In this document: piece after piece, positions 23,731-31,737 of the stretch
How positions within the stretch are numbered: position 1 is the first letter of the stretch
Layout: every line of letters starts with the position of its first letter
Assembly: GCA_002747175.1 (NCBI GenBank)
Contig: PDTK01000005.1
Coordinates: 1-56,400, forward strand
Direction: 5' to 3'
From: Deltaproteobacteria bacterium
GTDB lineage: Bacteria > Desulfobacterota > Desulfobacteria > Desulfobacterales > Desulfosarcinaceae
DNA: 56,400 bases
Position numbers and translations under genes: made by a program
Notes under the pieces: generated by a model
The model's database searches: none
What the model was told of the DNA's origin: nothing
Seen by the model: the letters and a program-made list of their open reading frames with translations, nothing else

Positions 23731-25068
23731 TTACCGTGCCAGGAAGACCTCATTCCCATTTAACATCAGTTTCCCATCAACGGTTTTTGCCTGGTGGCTC
23801 AGATGATCGCCTTTCTGGACAAAAAGGCCGGTTTGCATTCCGGGATACAGGGGTCTCGTCAGTTTGGGATTCCCAACCGCCAGTGCCGCCGGGAACGTGA
23901 GAGCCGATTCGAGATGAAAAATGTCCAGCAAAATACACGGCTGGTTGATAACAGGGGCAAACTGCATGAAGCTCATATCTTGGAGCAACCGCAGCGCAAC
24001 GCCACCCTCAATCTTTCCCTCGTCGAGTTCGATATGCAGGTCAGAGATCCTGATTTCGAGTCCTTTTTTCAACAAATCTTCGCATGCGGCAAGAGCCCGG
24101 AGGTTGGATGCCGCCATTTTTTTATTCATGGATGTATTGGCCACATTGCCCCCCCTGTCCGGAGCGGCCTTTTTCTCCGATAGCGTATCAAACAGGTTTG
24201 CTGCGCACAGCCGCATCAAAGATGTGTAACCGCCGGCATCCATTCCGTTCACGGCAACCTGCACGGATGCGTTTTTTACGTTTATCTTATCAGAGCGCAT
24301 GCCGTCGACGGCAAACCGAGTCTTTGTGGAAACGATCTTATGATCGCCGCTGCTGTCAATGGTGTAACTTCCGGCAAGAGATTCGATCTGAAAATGTTTT
24401 TTTTGCAAACGGGCGTGCATTCCGGCCAGGGAGAAATTGACTGCGCCATCCCAGATAAAGGTGGAGATGCGTGTCAGGTTCGAATCCATGGACATCGGGC
24501 CGATGGACAGCCGGTCTCCGCCGGACAGGCCGCCCCAGTTCCCGACGGAAATGAAGGTAGCCAGTGTGCGATCCGTTGTGGTGACGATGCTGCCGGCCTT
24601 GACATCGATGGTGTCATTGTCGGCCGGAATCATGAATGTATCCAATGCGAAGGTGTTTTCAACGCTCCCCAACAGCCCGTACCGGGTGGTAATGTGAACG
24701 GGGTCCCTGCCGAGCAGGTTCTCGGCCACGAAATAAGCGTACCAGGGGTTGCTGTTGAGACGGGTGGTGGATACAACACCGGTAAACCCGTGCTCGGCAT
24801 GATCTTTGAGAATGATCTCTTCAATGGAGCAAACGGATTTCAAGGCACCCAGATTCAGCTTCCAGATAATGTCCGATGTCCCATAACCCCTTTCATAATC
24901 GATAATTGTAACTGAATATCCGCTTCCGGTGGCTGCATGCCGGGCATTCAATGCGTCAACCACCCGGCGAAGGGTCTTTTCCATAAGGAGTCCGCTTACA
25001 AAAGGCATGGCCGAGATTACACCGGCGACCAGAAGGATTGCCACCGAGATAGAGATGTTTTTTTTCAT
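23731..25068 (-). CDS. DUF945 (YdgA-like) protein
   Basis: Proteins of this family are periplasmic or inner-membrane-anchored and poorly understood. 445 residues: N-terminal membrane anchor about 5-24 (ISVAILLVAGVISAMPFVSG), then the typical VDALNARHAATGSGYSVTIIDYERGYGTSDIIWKL opening of DUF945 in two pieces (residues about 35-70), repeated beta-rich segments, and a C-terminal VDGKLMLNGNEVFL that matches the usual family ending. GGGGAG lies five bases before the ATG. It is a single gene convergent with the lut operon and carries no informative neighbours. Confidence 0.7.
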   Translation of the reverse strand: MKKNISISVAILLVAGVISAMPFVSGLLMEKTLRRVVDALNARHAATGSGYSVTIIDYERGYGTSDIIWKLNLGALKSVCSIEEIILKDHAEHGFTGVVSTTRLNSNPWYAYFVAENLLGRDPVHITTRYGLLGSVENTFALDTFMIPADNDTIDVKAGSIVTTTDRTLATFISVGNWGGLSGGDRLSIGPMSMDSNLTRISTFIWDGAVNFSLAGMHARLQKKHFQIESLAGSYTIDSSGDHKIVSTKTRFAVDGMRSDKINVKNASVQVAVNGMDAGGYTSLMRLCAANLFDTLSEKKAAPDRGGNVANTSMNKKMAASNLRALAACEDLLKKGLEIRISDLHIELDEGKIEGGVALRLLQDMSFMQFAPVINQPCILLDIFHLESALTFPAALAVGNPKLTRPLYPGMQTGLFVQKGDHLSHQAKTVDGKLMLNGNEVFLAR

Positions 25069-25281
25069 ATCCGCTCCCCGTGAGAATTGCTGGGTGTTTC
25101 GTTTTTTGCACATATAATCTGACGGCGACAATAACATGCAAGTTACGTGCAGAAATATTTGGAAAGGAGCAACAATAGCCGCAAAACCACCCGATGTCGA
25201 AGGCAGGGAATTCCGCACAACCATCGATCATGGAACCAATGCCCGGACTGCTGAACCGCACCGGCAGCAGGATCTTGTCCT

Positions 25282-26928
25282 TTATGTGGCCAATACCGAC
25301 CCGGCCCTCAGGCCATCCAGGAATCGCCGGCACAATTTCTCCGAAACCCGGTGGGCATAAACAGTGCCGTCCGGTTCGACGCCGCGGATAATACCATCGG
25401 CCAGAAAGGCCGCCACGATGCGCATTCCTATCTCCTGCCGATCCAAAGACGGATCCACCACCCGCGCCATGGGTACTGCCCGGGGAAAAGGCAAACCATC
25501 GGCCATCAGTGCTTTTATGAAATTAAGCAGGCGACCCAGTCGCAACAGCGTGACCGAATCGGTCCGCGTGGTGCGATGTCGAATGGGCAACGCCGTGGAG
25601 CGCATACACTCGAACGATGGCGGCAATACACCCAAACGTTCACACAATCGGTAATCGGGGCTACCTGGTGCCGGGTAATAAACGGAGACACCGGCCAGCA
25701 CAGGACGCCGGGCCAGAAACAGCAGGTCGTCCACCGACACAAACGGATCCTGCTCCGGTGCTCCGACGATGATATAACCCACCGCCGACATGCCTGTATC
25801 ACGGGCATGGCCCAACGCCTGGTCGAATGCGGCGCGCACGTCCGGCCGATTGAAGCGCTTCAGTTGAGCGGCATCGGCGCTTCCCAATGACAGGTTCAGG
25901 GTTCTGAAACCGCTGCTGCCCATGACCCGGACAACCTCTGCGGTCAATGACGGCGGGAACAGGCCGTTCATGGCACGAAGCTCGGGAAGGTCTACACCGA
26001 AAATGGATCGGATACCGTCCATCAATGCCATGAACCAACTACGGTTCATGGTCAGGTTTTCGTCCTCGAAATCGATCAGGCCCACACGACGGTCCCTGGC
26101 AGCCGCCCGAATTTCCTGCAAAACGGCGGTTACGGAGCGACGCCTGAAAGGCAACCCCGATTGGACACCGGTCGCACAATAGCTGCATCCCATGGGACAG
26201 CCCCGACTGGCCGTCACCACAACGCTGTCCCGGCCGGAACGCTGGTAAAAGGGGCGACGGATCAAATCATGGGCCGGAACGGGCAGGCGGTCCGCATCAT
26301 GGACCACGCACGGATCACTGATGTACAAACTGCCGTCCGAACGGCGAAAAACAATCCCCGGCACATCGCACAGCGGGCTTCCGGTGCGCAAGGCCCTGGC
26401 CAGAGCCGGCAGTCCGTCCTCCCCTTCTCCGCGAAGCACCACATCCACGGCCGGTTCGGCCATCACCGCTTCGGGAAGGGCCGTGGGATGGTGTCCCCCG
26501 AGTACCACGGTTGCGGCAGGGAGCTGTTTTTTGACGATGCGGGCCACTTCCAGGGCAATCTGGCTGTAGGCGGTAAACAAAGATGAAATGCCGACAAGAA
26601 AAGCACCGCTTTCCTTCACCTGCCGCCCGATATGTTCGAAACTGTATCCGTAATGCCGAAAATGATGAAACAATGCCGTGGGGCTGCGGTCCGGCCGACC
26701 ATAATAACGATTCAGGTGACCCATTCCCTCAGGCAGGGTACCGGGCCGTGACTTTCTGGTGGCCAGGCAATCCAAAATGGATGCCGTATAGCCCTGCCGG
26801 GTCACTGCGGCAGCAATGGATGCCAGGCCATAGGGGATGGTCCGCTTGGCCGTATGGTAGAAATCGGCAAGGGGAGGTTGGATCAGCAGTATGTCAACCA
26901 TGGGCTTATGCGGCTTCAGGGCAATCAT
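25282..26928 (-). CDS. B12-binding-domain radical SAM protein
   Basis: Radical SAM enzyme with an N-terminal cobalamin-binding domain, the class that carries out methylations and ring rearrangements. 548 residues: B12 domain about 10-190 (DILLIQPPLADF, then VVLGGHHPTALPEAVM), the Fe4S4 motif CPMGCSYC near 241, FEDENLTMNRSWF near 290 and a C-terminal domain after YYPAPGSPDYR. The start may be 26928 or an ATG nine codons later, as neither has a strong ribosome site. Substrate unknown; the gene stands alone between a DUF945 gene and a response regulator. Confidence 0.85.
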   Translation of the reverse strand: MIALKPHKPMVDILLIQPPLADFYHTAKRTIPYGLASIAAAVTRQGYTASILDCLATRKSRPGTLPEGMGHLNRYYGRPDRSPTALFHHFRHYGYSFEHIGRQVKESGAFLVGISSLFTAYSQIALEVARIVKKQLPAATVVLGGHHPTALPEAVMAEPAVDVVLRGEGEDGLPALARALRTGSPLCDVPGIVFRRSDGSLYISDPCVVHDADRLPVPAHDLIRRPFYQRSGRDSVVVTASRGCPMGCSYCATGVQSGLPFRRRSVTAVLQEIRAAARDRRVGLIDFEDENLTMNRSWFMALMDGIRSIFGVDLPELRAMNGLFPPSLTAEVVRVMGSSGFRTLNLSLGSADAAQLKRFNRPDVRAAFDQALGHARDTGMSAVGYIIVGAPEQDPFVSVDDLLFLARRPVLAGVSVYYPAPGSPDYRLCERLGVLPPSFECMRSTALPIRHRTTRTDSVTLLRLGRLLNFIKALMADGLPFPRAVPMARVVDPSLDRQEIGMRIVAAFLADGIIRGVEPDGTVYAHRVSEKLCRRFLDGLRAGSVLAT

Positions 26929-27006
26929 ATATAAACGGGATTTTACTTGCGATGGCCCTGTTTACACATTTATCCGTGATGATTGGAAACGTCTTGCCCC
27001 AGCGAA

Positions 27007-28155
27007 TTAACCCAGGCGGGAAATGGTATCGAAGGTGCGGATTTCCGCCGGCAGATCTTCGGGACCAATGGTATTTTCCACCCCCATGGCAAAGGCGCGT
27101 TCGATGACATTCTGCAATTGGATCAGGTTTCCCGGCCAGTGATAGTGCAACAGGATATGCATGGCCGATGGGGTGATGCCATATATTCTGGTCTTGGCTG
27201 CGGGGATGTCCTCATACAAAAAATGGTTGATCAGCAAAGGGATATCCTCTTTGCGCTCCCGCAACGGTGGCAGTTTGATGAAAACGGCATCGAACAGATC
27301 CATCAGGTCCTTGGTCATGGCGCCGCTGGCGATGACATCGTCCAGATCCCGGCTCGTGCCGGCGATCAGACGGGGCCGCTGACCGGATTCCGATTCATTG
27401 TGCTGTAAAGCCTTCATCATCTTTTCACGGATGGCAACCGGCAGGGCGGTGACTTCGTCCAGATACAGGGTGCCGTCGCCCACAGATTGAATGACATCCG
27501 CCAGGTGTGCACCCAGCTCGCTATCGGACTTGCTTTCCTTATTGAGGCTGTTGCAGTTCAGTGGCACAAAGGAAGAGGCTTTACGGTCACTGTTGTCGTG
27601 AATGGTTCGCGCCGTCAGATGTTTGCCCGTACCACTCTCACCCTGAATCAGAACCATGGGATTTTCGATGCTGATGGTGTCGATCAGCTCGTATATCTCG
27701 CGCATCTGTGGGCAGATGCCAACGATGCGGCCATACTGGTGACGGTCCCGGGCAATCTTGCGGATCAGTTGGGCCTTGTCCTTGATTTTGTTCTCTTCGA
27801 CGATGCGATCAATGATCAATTTCAGGTGATCCAGTTTGAACGGCTTTTGAAGATAGTCGTAACTACCGAACTTCATGGCCTGAATCGCCGACTCCATAGA
27901 CCCGTATCCGGTGACGATGATCACTTCGGTCTGGGGCCGGTATTTTTTGATGGCGACCAACAATTCCAGCCCGTTGAACTCGGGCATCTTGTAATCTGTG
28001 AAGACAATATCAATACCTTTTTCCTTCACGATTCCCACCGCTTCGATGCCGTTGTCCACAGTGGTCACGTCATACCCTTTGATGGTCAAAAATTGTTCGA
28101 CCATGGCCAGGATGTCGTGGTCGTCGTCCACAAAGAGAATTCGGGTGTCAGACAT
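27007..28155 (-). CDS. NtrC-like response regulator lacking the sigma-54 loop and DNA-binding domain
   Basis: Receiver plus AAA+ protein, 382 residues. The receiver (about 1-120) has the acidic pocket VDDDHD, phospho-acceptor D54 in FTDYKMP, then VTGYGS and LQKPF. The AAA+ domain (about 145-375) has Walker A GESGTGKHLTAR, Walker B GTLYLDEV, sensor I GTSRDLDD, and WPGNLIQLQNVIERA. The region between PLNCNSL and Walker B, where NtrC proteins carry the GAFTGA loop that contacts sigma-54, is replaced by a short acidic stretch without that motif, and the protein ends without a Fis-type helix-turn-helix. It therefore should not activate sigma-54 promoters in the usual way. No sensor kinase is adjacent. 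GGAG lies before the ATG. Confidence 0.85.
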   Translation of the reverse strand: MSDTRILFVDDDHDILAMVEQFLTIKGYDVTTVDNGIEAVGIVKEKGIDIVFTDYKMPEFNGLELLVAIKKYRPQTEVIIVTGYGSMESAIQAMKFGSYDYLQKPFKLDHLKLIIDRIVEENKIKDKAQLIRKIARDRHQYGRIVGICPQMREIYELIDTISIENPMVLIQGESGTGKHLTARTIHDNSDRKASSFVPLNCNSLNKESKSDSELGAHLADVIQSVGDGTLYLDEVTALPVAIREKMMKALQHNESESGQRPRLIAGTSRDLDDVIASGAMTKDLMDLFDAVFIKLPPLRERKEDIPLLINHFLYEDIPAAKTRIYGITPSAMHILLHYHWPGNLIQLQNVIERAFAMGVENTIGPEDLPAEIRTFDTISRLG

Positions 28156-28222
28156 GCGATAACTCCAAAAATGGAATGGTTGACAAGCATCCATCCGGTC
28201 TTAACCCGGCGGATGGCGCCGC

Positions 28223-28291
28223 GCTTTTCGTTAATGAACCGGAATCATTTTGTTAATTGCTATAAGCGAATGACCAATAGCTCAATTCAGG
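28223..28291 (+). repeat. repeat D, copy 2
   Basis: GCTTTTCGTTAATGAACCGG and the next ten bases match 18277-18306 (inverted) at 29 of 30 positions; the remainder, ending AATAGCTCAATTCAGG, matches more weakly. It lies upstream of the response regulator. Confidence 0.8.
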
Positions 28292-28440
28292 TATCAATAC
28301 TACGGATCCTTGGGACATCAACTGTGTTTATATAGTAAACCCCGTTTCAAAGATCAACCAATTAGGCATTGTCAGATGGATTGACTTTGTTCATCCGCCT
28401 TTTTATACTCGAATCAATACGCATGGGACATGGAGGGAAA

Positions 28441-28920
28441 ATGACTTTTTCAATATTGATGGTATGCACCGGCAATATCTGCAGGAGCCCCATGGCCGAA
28501 GGCTTGCTCCGCCATGGGCTGCCAAAAACGATTCGATCAACGGTTTCGGTTCGATCGGCAGGCACCCACAGCCTGCAAGGCAACCGTGCCGAACCGCTGG
28601 CCGTTGAAGCTGCGGCGGCTTACGGTGCAGATATTTCAGGACACCGGGCAAGGGTTTTAGATGCCGCCATGATTCGGGCCAGCGACCTGGTGTTAGCCAT
28701 GGAAAATTACCATCTGGAAAAAATCAACAGCCTGCTGGTTTTCCGCTGTAAATATGCCCGGTTGCTGGGCTCATTCGCACCCCAACGTCATACTCCGGAG
28801 ATCGAGGATCCTTACGGATCACCGGCCAGCGCATATGAACACTGTGCCCGCGACATCGTGGACTGCCTGCCGGAACTCATCAATTTTATCCGCCGACAGA
28901 TTGAAAAAGCCGCCCCATGA
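28441..28920 (+). CDS. low-molecular-weight protein-tyrosine phosphatase (LMW-PTP family)
   Basis: Dephosphorylates tyrosine kinases of polysaccharide export (Wzb-like) or acts as a general acid phosphatase/arsenate-reductase relative. 159 residues: phosphate loop CTGNICRSP with nucleophile C9 and R15, VRSAGTHS near 38, and the general acid in the DPYGSPASAYEHC motif near 121. GGAGG lies just upstream of the ATG; an in-frame ATG at 28423 is an alternative. No polysaccharide export genes are adjacent, although PEP-CTERM proteins in this window imply an exopolysaccharide system elsewhere. Confidence 0.85.
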   Translation: MTFSILMVCTGNICRSPMAEGLLRHGLPKTIRSTVSVRSAGTHSLQGNRAEPLAVEAAAAYGADISGHRARVLDAAMIRASDLVLAMENYHLEKINSLLVFRCKYARLLGSFAPQRHTPEIEDPYGSPASAYEHCARDIVDCLPELINFIRRQIEKAAP

Positions 28921-28981
28921 CGGCCGCGGCGGGAATCCTCCGCCAGCAGATCATTACGCTTCCCGAACAGGTGGAGACGAA

Positions 28982-29146
28982 TTGAATGACAGCGAACGAA
29001 CAGATGCAGGAATCGAACATTGCACAGCCGGCCCCTATCAGGAACAATTGAAAGCATTCCTGGGCAGTGCAAGAAAAAAATGCGGTGGACATCATCCCCA
29101 ATTACCGGAAGAGGCATTTGCCTGGTATCGAAGAATTAAGGAATAA
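28982..29146 (+). CDS. candidate 54-residue protein of unknown function
   Basis: A short frame between the phosphatase and the HMGL-like gene on the same strand. A TTG at 28982 follows GGTGGAGA. The product is hydrophilic with two cysteines and ends EEAFAWYRRIKE. I do not recognise it. The short gaps on both sides and a helical C-terminus favour a real small gene, but there is no homology evidence. Confidence 0.35.
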   Translation: MNDSERTDAGIEHCTAGPYQEQLKAFLGSARKKCGGHHPQLPEEAFAWYRRIKE

Positions 29147-29169
29147 AAAACGATGCTGGAGACAACGCC

Positions 29170-30084
29170 ATGAAAAAAATCGAAGTCTATGAAGTCGGAC
29201 CGCGCGACGGTTTCCAGAGCATTGGCGAATATATCCCGCTGGAAACAAAAATTCAGATCATTGATGGGCTTCTGTCGGCCGGGATTAAGCATTTGCAAAT
29301 CACGTCGTTCGTCAGTCCCAAAGCGATTCCTCAGATGAAAGACGCCCGGGATTTGGCTGAAAACTGCGTAAAAAAACATCCCGAGGCCGATTTTTTTGCA
29401 TTGGTTCCCAATTTGCGTGGTGCCGAAGCTGCCTGGAAATCCGGGCTCAAATGGATAACCTATGTCGTATCACTGAGCGAAAGCCATAACCGGGCCAATA
29501 TCAACAGATCGCATAATGAGTCGTTTGCGGAGCTTCAAAAAATACTTAAGGCATACGCAGACATGGACGTTTGTCTTGATCTGGCAACCACTTTTGGCTG
29601 TCCCTTTGAGGGGAAAAAACGCGAAAAAGATGTTTTGCCGTTTTTGGAACCTTACGTGGATTGCGGCATACGGACCGTCAATCTTTGTGATACCATCGGA
29701 ATCGCAAATCCCGCTCAGGTACGCAATATCATTGATGCCGTGAGAAATGAGTACCCATCACTGGATTTACAGGTTCATATCCATGATACCCGCAACATGG
29801 GAATGGTCAATACGCTGGCTGCCATCGAACAAGGTGTCTGCAAAGTGCAATCGACTCTCGGCGGTTTAGGCGGATGTCCATACGCACCGGGCGCTTCAGG
29901 GAACCTGGCAACGGAAGATTTAGCGTTCATGCTGTCTGAAATGGGATATGAAATAAATATCGATGTTTTAAAAATGATTGAACTCGCCAGATATCAAGCT
30001 GAAGCTATCCCGGAAGGTCAGTTCAGCGGTCATCTGTATACAGTCACGGATAGATGTCAGGAGCACTATATCAATAACGCTTAA
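29170..30084 (+). CDS. hydroxymethylglutaryl-CoA lyase-like enzyme (HMGL family, catalytic Cys present)
   Basis: Cleaves a 3-hydroxy-3-methylglutaryl-CoA-type substrate to an acyl-CoA plus a ketoacid, in the cytoplasm. 304 residues, typical. Metal and substrate blocks: VYEVGPRDGFQS at the start, QITSFVSPKAIPQM near 43, HIHDTRNMG near 200 (metal-binding His pair), and GGLGGCPYAPGASGN near 235, which contains the catalytic cysteine of HMG-CoA lyases. A GGAGA site lies before the ATG. It is distant from the leucine-type cluster, whose own HMGL homologue lacks this cysteine, so this may be the true lyase. Confidence 0.85.
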   Translation: MKKIEVYEVGPRDGFQSIGEYIPLETKIQIIDGLLSAGIKHLQITSFVSPKAIPQMKDARDLAENCVKKHPEADFFALVPNLRGAEAAWKSGLKWITYVVSLSESHNRANINRSHNESFAELQKILKAYADMDVCLDLATTFGCPFEGKKREKDVLPFLEPYVDCGIRTVNLCDTIGIANPAQVRNIIDAVRNEYPSLDLQVHIHDTRNMGMVNTLAAIEQGVCKVQSTLGGLGGCPYAPGASGNLATEDLAFMLSEMGYEINIDVLKMIELARYQAEAIPEGQFSGHLYTVTDRCQEHYINNA

Positions 30085-30404
30085 GGGAAACTGCAATGTA
30101 TAAATTGTACTTGGCTATCGATAAGCTTATAAATGGGTAGGAAATGCTTCTGCGTAGGTTATTATGCTTTTGGCAATAGTAGTCGTGTTAGTGCCTTACA
30201 CCTCAGTTTCTACCCCAAAAAAAACAAAAAAATGGGGGTATATGGTTTACGGGTTTCCTGCCTCAGTCCCCAGTCCTCAGTCCTCAGCACTCAGCACTAA
30301 GTCTTCTATTGGGTTGCAGGTTTCCCGCCTTAGAAGTTATAATGCGTTATTTTTTGGGTGCTCGCTATTTCATGAAGGCTATTGATTCCTTATTTGTCTT
30401 GACA
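30085..30404. other. 320-bp AT-rich intergenic stretch with low-complexity repeats
   Basis: No gene supported. It contains a CTACCCC...GGGGGTA inverted pair around an A-rich loop (30209-30242) and a run of short CAGTCCTCAG/CACTCAG units (about 30262-30298). It borders the left side of the presumed acquired gad-aspT segment. Confidence 0.6.
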
Positions 30405-31724
30405 ATGGGGTCCACTTCACTGACCGCTGAAGATATTTAGGAAGATTCCGTCAGCCAGATTTCCCTCAACAAATTCAAACTTCCCCCCACCTCCACCCAG
30501 TCCGCAGTAATTGCACAAATGCTTAAAGACGAGCTTTTGCTCGATGGTAATGCCCGCCAGAATCTGGCAACCTTCTGTACCACATGGGCAGAAAAAGAAG
30601 TACATGAACTCATGGACTTATCGCTGGATAAAAACATGATTGACAAGGATGAATATCCGCAAACCGCCGAAATTGAATCGCGTTGTGTGCATATCCTGGC
30701 TGATTTATGGAACAGTCCTGAATCCAAAACCACCATCGGCTGCTCGACCACAGGCTCATCAGAAGCCGCCATGCTCGGCGGGCTGGCAATGAAGTGGCGT
30801 TGGCGGCAGGTCCGGGAGGCCGCGGGGCTGGAGACCACAAAGCCCAATCTTGTCTGCGGACCTGTGCAGATATGCTGGCATAAGTTCGCCCGCTATTTTG
30901 ACGTGGAATTACGCCAGATTCCGCTTGACGGCAGCGAAGTCGGTACCAATCCTGATAAAATTAGGGACTACGTTGATGAAAACACCATCGGCGTTGTCCC
31001 CACTCTGGGGGTCACCTATACCTGCGTTTACGAAGACGTTGCCGCCATTGCCAGGGAACTGGATAAAATTGAAAAAGAAAAAGGCTGGGATATCCCTATC
31101 CATGTTGATGCCGCTTCTGGTGGCTTTATCGCGCCGTTTGTTCAGCCTGAGCTGGAGTGGGATTTTCGTATTGAGCGGGTCAAATCCATTAACTCTAGTG
31201 GACATAAATACGGTTTGTCCCCCTTGGGTGTGGGCTGGGTTGTCTGGCGCTCACACGATGAACTGCCTGAAGGGCTGATCTTTTACGTAGATTATCTGGG
31301 CGGAAATATGCCAACATTCGCCCTCAATTTTTCACGCCCCGGCGGGCAGATTATTGCCCAGTACTATAACTTGATGCGTTTGGGCTTTGAGGGATACAGG
31401 GGGATACAGCAGGCGTGTATGAATACTGCCTTGTTTTATAACGGTCGTGGCGGCCTGCCGGCACTCAGCTATACATTGAAAGACGGCGATTGGGGGTTCA
31501 ACCTCTATGACCTGTCGGATCGTATCCGGCAGCGCGGCTGGCAGATTGCTTCTTACCCGCTGCCGGGTAACCGGCAGGACACCGTTATCCAGCGTATTAT
31601 GATTCGTCATGGGGTAAGTCGTGATCTCGCCGCCTTGCTGCTGGCCGATATCAAGGCCGCGGTTGAACATTTCAATGCATATCCTGTCAAGCACTCTGAC
31701 GCATCACGCACCTTCAGCCATTAA
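30405..31724 (+). pseudogene. gadB: glutamate decarboxylase, with in-frame TAG and internal deletion
   Basis: PLP-dependent decarboxylase converting glutamate to GABA. Strong GadB identity: [71 protein letters not shown], and the PLP lysine in [12 protein letters not shown]. Similarity extends upstream of the first in-frame ATG (30519): [11 protein letters not shown] is readable back to a TAG at 30438-30440, and before it MGSTSLTAEDI from an ATG at 30405. So the frame is interrupted near residue 12. About 17 residues are also missing between CMNTALFY and [11 protein letters not shown] compared with E. coli GadB. From 30519 a 401-residue protein could still be made, but it would lack the N-terminal segment. 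Next gene: AspT-type antiporter, 13 bp downstream. Confidence 0.75.
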
Positions 31725-31737
31725 CAGTGGTAAAATC

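Noticed and set aside
24340..24915. Plus-strand 191-codon frame opposite the DUF945 gene
   Set aside because: The minus-strand protein has the family pattern, signal anchor and ribosome site; this frame has none.
27487..28335. 282-codon plus-strand frame opposite the response regulator
   Set aside because: Shadow of the receiver/AAA+ gene; no domain or ribosome site.
30262..30298. CRISPR-like array
   Set aside because: The CAGTCCTCAG/CACTCAG units are only 7-10 bp, contiguous and without spacers.
30438..30440. TAG in gadB read as pyrrolysine
   Set aside because: There is no reason for pyrrolysine in GadB and no pyl genes are in view; nonsense mutation is simpler.
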